NCBI GenBank assembly: GCA_002392545.1
Contig: DGHF01000105.1
Location: forward strand, 22,628 to 29,916
Reading direction: 5' to 3'
DNA length: 7,289 bases
Origin: Ruminococcus sp. UBA3855
GTDB taxonomy: Bacteria; Bacillota; Clostridia; Oscillospirales; Ruminococcaceae
The notes under the pieces are model-generated. The model had not been told where the DNA came from. It was given only the letters and a program-made list of their open reading frames with translations, and ran no database searches. Each line of letters opens with the position of its first letter. The stretch's first letter is position 1. Shown piece after piece: positions 4,457 through 7,289 of the stretch. The position numbers and the translations under genes are program-made.

Positions 4457-6169
4457 ATGAAAAAGGGAATTTTCCGGAGAATTGCCGGAATTGCAATTTC
4501 AGCATCCATGCTGATGGGGATGACAGGCATCATTCCAGCGAATGCAGAAGATACACCGGACGCATATCATGACGACTGGTTACACGTAGAAAATGGGAAA
4601 GTTGTCGATATGTACGGAAATGAAGTCTGGATGACAGGAGTAAACTGGTTTGGCTACAATGTAGGCTCACAGGTATTTGACGGTGTATGGTCAGCGAATA
4701 TGCATGATTGTTTGAATTTGATAGCCGACCATGGATTTAATCTGTTAAGAGTGCCAATGTCAACGGAAATCATTTTACAATGGAAGAACAAAGAGCCAGA
4801 CCCCATTATCAAAGTGAATGAGTGGTCTAATCCGGAATTGACAGTGGAAGGCATTGAGGGCGGTACAGTCAAATACAGCTTTGACATTTGGAATCAGGCT
4901 GTCGAGTGGTGCAGAGAAAACGGTATCAAAATTATGATGGATATTCACAGCGCAACCACCAACGCAGCCGGACACAATTATCCTTTGTGGTATGATGATA
5001 ATTACAGTACAGATGATTGGTTAGAGGCATTATCATGGTTTGCGGAATATTACAAAGATGATGATACCATCATAGCGATTGACTTAAAGAACGAACCCCA
5101 CGGAAAGCCGGAAGAGGGAAAATTTGCGAAATGGGACAATTCCAAGGATGAAAACAACTGGAAATATGCCGCTGAACGTGGTGCAATGGCATGTTTGAAG
5201 CAGAACCCGAATTTGTTAATCATGGTAGAGGGGACTGAATGCTACCCCGATTTTTCAAGGGGCGCAGACTGGACAACGCCGTCAGTAGATTACGCACATT
5301 ACGGCGAACCGAGCAAGATATTTGGCGCATGGTGGGGCGGAAATCTGCGAGGGGTAAAAGATTATCCGGTAGACATCGGCGAATACACGAAGCAGATAGT
5401 TTATTCCCCCCATGATTACGGGCCAGAAGTATATAAACAGAGCTGGTTTTATTTAGATGATGATACCAAGACATTTGACCGTCAGAGCCTGTTAGACGAT
5501 TACTGGTATGATGCATGGGCATATTTAGTGGAGGAAAACCGTTATCCCCTGTTAATGGGAGAATGGGGCGGATGGGTTGACGAAGAGCACGACAAGACGG
5601 GGGAAAACCGTCACTGGTTGCAGGAAATCCGTGACTACATGACAGATAAGCACATTCACCACACATTCTGGTGTTTCAATGAAAATTCCTCAGATACAGG
5701 CGGATTGGTCTATGATAATTTCACCACATGGGACGATGTGAAATATGACTTTATCAAGTCGGCATTATGGCAGACAGAGGACGGAAAATTCATCAGCCTT
5801 GACCATACAATTCCGATTGGAGTAAACGGCATTACTTTGACAGAGTATTACAGTGGCACACCGTCCACCCCCACGACCCCGACGGAGACAACCACCGAAA
5901 CCATTCCAGCAACGACAGAAGCAACCGAAACGCAGGCAACCACGGAAACCAATTCCCCCACAGCCGGAACATACGGAGATGTTGACGGCAACGGAGTAAT
6001 TGACATTGTTGATGTACTGACATTGAATCAATACTTGGTAGGAATCGGGGATATTTTGCCGGAATTGCAGGAATTTGGGGACGTAGACAGGAACGGCGTT
6101 TTGAATGACACAGATGCAATGAACATTTTGAAACATCTTGTGAAACTTGTTCCGGAGTTGCCATTATGA
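4457..6169 (+). CDS. Secreted GH5 endoglucanase with C-terminal type I dockerin (cellulosomal cellulase)
   Basis: Predicted endo-beta-1,4-glucanase, exported and docked onto a cellulosome scaffoldin. The 570-residue protein has a signal peptide (basic start, hydrophobic core about 9-25, likely cleavage after ANA at 30). The GH5 domain spans about 40-445, then a Thr/Pro/Glu-rich linker (467-505) and a dockerin (507-570). The eight conserved GH5 residues are visible: R98 (LLRVP), H164 (MDIHS), N212 and acid/base E213 (KNEPHG), H319 and Y321 (SPHDYGPEVY), nucleophile E369 (MGEWGGW) and W405 (FWCFNEN). The pattern resembles subfamily GH5_1. Both dockerin calcium loops are intact: D508/D510/N512/D516/D519 and D542/D544/N546/N550/D553. 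No carbohydrate-binding module is present. ATG 4457 is chosen over ATG 4427 because it has GGAAAGGA upstream and directly begins a signal peptide; 4427 lies in the leader hairpin loop. hydF overlaps its stop codon. Confidence 0.96.
   Translation: MKKGIFRRIAGIAISASMLMGMTGIIPANAEDTPDAYHDDWLHVENGKVVDMYGNEVWMTGVNWFGYNVGSQVFDGVWSANMHDCLNLIADHGFNLLRVPMSTEIILQWKNKEPDPIIKVNEWSNPELTVEGIEGGTVKYSFDIWNQAVEWCRENGIKIMMDIHSATTNAAGHNYPLWYDDNYSTDDWLEALSWFAEYYKDDDTIIAIDLKNEPHGKPEEGKFAKWDNSKDENNWKYAAERGAMACLKQNPNLLIMVEGTECYPDFSRGADWTTPSVDYAHYGEPSKIFGAWWGGNLRGVKDYPVDIGEYTKQIVYSPHDYGPEVYKQSWFYLDDDTKTFDRQSLLDDYWYDAWAYLVEENRYPLLMGEWGGWVDEEHDKTGENRHWLQEIRDYMTDKHIHHTFWCFNENSSDTGGLVYDNFTTWDDVKYDFIKSALWQTEDGKFISLDHTIPIGVNGITLTEYYSGTPSTPTTPTETTTETIPATTEATETQATTETNSPTAGTYGDVDGNGVIDIVDVLTLNQYLVGIGDILPELQEFGDVDRNGVLNDTDAMNILKHLVKLVPELPL
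6154..6157 (+). promoter_or_regulatory. hydF ribosome binding site inside the cellulase gene
   Basis: GGAG, in the last codons of the dockerin coding region, lies eight bases before the hydF ATG at 6166. hydF can thus be initiated by new ribosomes as well as by coupling through the ATGA overlap. Confidence 0.65.
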
Positions 6170-7289
6170 GCGGATTGAATCAGACTCCCTCAGGAGAAAG
6201 AATTCATATTGCATTTTTCGGGCGGAGGAATGCAGGAAAGTCGTCAGTTATCAATGCAGTAACAGGGCAGTCGTTGTCAGTGGTATCAGAAGTAAAGGGA
6301 ACAACAACAGACCCAGTATACAAAGCAATGGAATTATTGCCCCTAGGAGCAGTTACCATGATAGACACCGCCGGAATAGATGACGAGGGCGAATTAGGCG
6401 CACTGCGAGTGGAGAAATCTCTTGCAGTGCTTGCGAAAACAGACATAGCCGTGTTGGTAGTAGATGCAGTAACCGGAAAAACGTCAGAAGACGAAAATTT
6501 GCTGACGGAATTTCAGAAACGGAAAATTCCCTATATTATTGCATATAATAAGTGCGACCTTATAGAGAATTGTACAGCTAAATCCGCCCATGAAATTTTC
6601 GTCAGTGCGAAAGAGGGTACAAACATCAGGGAGCTGAAAGAACTGATTGCCAAGCAGATTTGTCCGGAAGTGCATCAGAAGCCCCTGATTTCGGATTTGA
6701 TAACAAAGGGTGACGTGATTGTATTAGTAATTCCAATAGATGAATCCGCCCCGAAAGGACGTTTAATCTTGCCACAACAGCAAATCATTCGTGCATCTTT
6801 GGAAGAAGGAGCAATGCCAGTTTGTTGCCGTGATACGGAGCTGAAAGCCACATTGGAGAGCCTGAAAAATCCGCCGAAAATGGTCATTACAGACAGTCAG
6901 GCATTTGGGAGGGTATCGAAAATAGTCCCCTCTGAAATTCCCTTGACCTCATTTTCGATATTATTTGCAAGATACAAGGGCGATTTAGAAACCGTGGTGC
7001 AGGGAGCAGGAAAGTTAGACCATTTAAAAGCCGGAGACAGAATTTTAATTTCGGAGGGCTGTACGCATCACAGGCAATGCAATGATATTGGTACAGTGAA
7101 ACTCCCGAAATGGATTTCGACCCATGCAAATTGTGAATTGAAATTTGAATGGAGCAGTGGAAACGAATTTCCAAGGGATTTGACAGAATATGCTTTAATT
7201 GTGCATTGTGGGGCGTGTATGTTACCGCCGAAAGAAGTACAATTCCGTCAGGGCATAGCAAAAGAAAACGGAATCCCCATCACGAATTA
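6166..7289 (+). CDS. hydF: [FeFe]-hydrogenase H-cluster maturation GTPase HydF, nearly complete, runs off right edge
   Basis: Scaffold and GTPase that assembles the diiron subcluster made by the radical-SAM enzymes HydE and HydG and delivers it to apo-[FeFe] hydrogenase in the cytosol. Translation from ATG 6166 gives 374 residues with no stop; family members are about 400-410, so only the C-terminal end is missing. GTPase motifs: P-loop GRRNAGKSS (19-27), G2 around KGTTTDP (44-50), DTAG (67-70), NKCD (128-131) and SAKE (147-150). The C-terminal iron-sulfur motif is intact: C299-x-H301, then 45 residues, then H347-C348-G-A-C351, matching the HydF CxHx44-53HCxxC pattern. The start ATG overlaps the upstream TGA (ATGA), with GGAG eight bases upstream. 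No hydE, hydG or hydrogenase gene is in view. A cellulosomal cellulase is an unusual operon partner. Confidence 0.97.
   Translation, partial: MSGLNQTPSGERIHIAFFGRRNAGKSSVINAVTGQSLSVVSEVKGTTTDPVYKAMELLPLGAVTMIDTAGIDDEGELGALRVEKSLAVLAKTDIAVLVVDAVTGKTSEDENLLTEFQKRKIPYIIAYNKCDLIENCTAKSAHEIFVSAKEGTNIRELKELIAKQICPEVHQKPLISDLITKGDVIVLVIPIDESAPKGRLILPQQQIIRASLEEGAMPVCCRDTELKATLESLKNPPKMVITDSQAFGRVSKIVPSEIPLTSFSILFARYKGDLETVVQGAGKLDHLKAGDRILISEGCTHHRQCNDIGTVKLPKWISTHANCELKFEWSSGNEFPRDLTEYALIVHCGACMLPPKEVQFRQGIAKENGIPITN

Noticed and set aside
5765..6164. Antisense frames rich in Cys, Arg and Gly opposite the cellulase linker and dockerin
   Set aside because: They are the reverse reading of the Thr/Pro-rich linker and calcium loops, not independent genes.
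6147..6446. Short frames on both strands at the start of hydF
   Set aside because: They overlap the conserved HydF GTPase domain in other frames. The real gene is open to the right edge.

Overview
The window looks like chromosome of an anaerobic, cellulolytic, spore-forming Firmicute, most likely a Ruminococcus or a close relative in the Oscillospiraceae. Four things point there: a secreted GH5 endoglucanase ending in a type I dockerin (a cellulosome component), the sporulation regulator SpoIIID, pyruvate formate-lyase, and the [FeFe]-hydrogenase maturation GTPase HydF. Promoters are consensus sigma-A boxes with 17-bp spacers, and ribosome binding sites are GGAG-rich. The species assignment is inference.

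Layout from left to right. Positions 1-371 (minus strand) hold the first 123 codons of pflB, which runs off the left edge. Positions 372-805 are a 434-bp divergent intergenic region. It contains the pflB promoter and leader hairpin, several inverted and direct repeats, and a candidate sporulation promoter. Next on the plus strand come spoIIID (806-1114) and, 51 bp later, a TTG-initiated ClpA/ClpC-type AAA+ unfoldase (1166-3382) that lacks the coiled-coil middle domain expected of ClpC. A strong bidirectional terminator (3385-3414) separates it from a convergent minus-strand gene for a membrane-anchored DUF4230 protein (3419-4066).

Positions 4067-4456 are a second divergent regulatory region. 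On the minus side there is a consensus promoter and a leader of about 195 nt. That leader carries a possible 23-codon upstream ORF spanning a run of eight G and then an imperfect hairpin just before the DUF4230 ribosome binding site. On the plus side a consensus promoter with a hairpin at the predicted 5' end drives the GH5-dockerin gene (4457-6169). hydF (6166 to the right edge, about 374 codons, nearly complete) overlaps the cellulase stop codon in an ATGA arrangement, so the two look co-transcribed and probably translationally coupled.

Taken together, the genes serve plant-fibre fermentation: extracellular cellulose hydrolysis (GH5), pyruvate cleavage to acetyl-CoA and formate (PflB), and H2 production through HydF-dependent maturation of [FeFe] hydrogenase. 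A sporulation regulator and a protein-quality-control ATPase lie between them. I see no CRISPR array, transposon, phage gene, tRNA or rRNA. No single locus is clearly a new system. The best leads are the upstream-ORF/G-tract/hairpin leader of the DUF4230 gene, the Clp ATPase without a middle domain, and the cellulase-hydF overlap.
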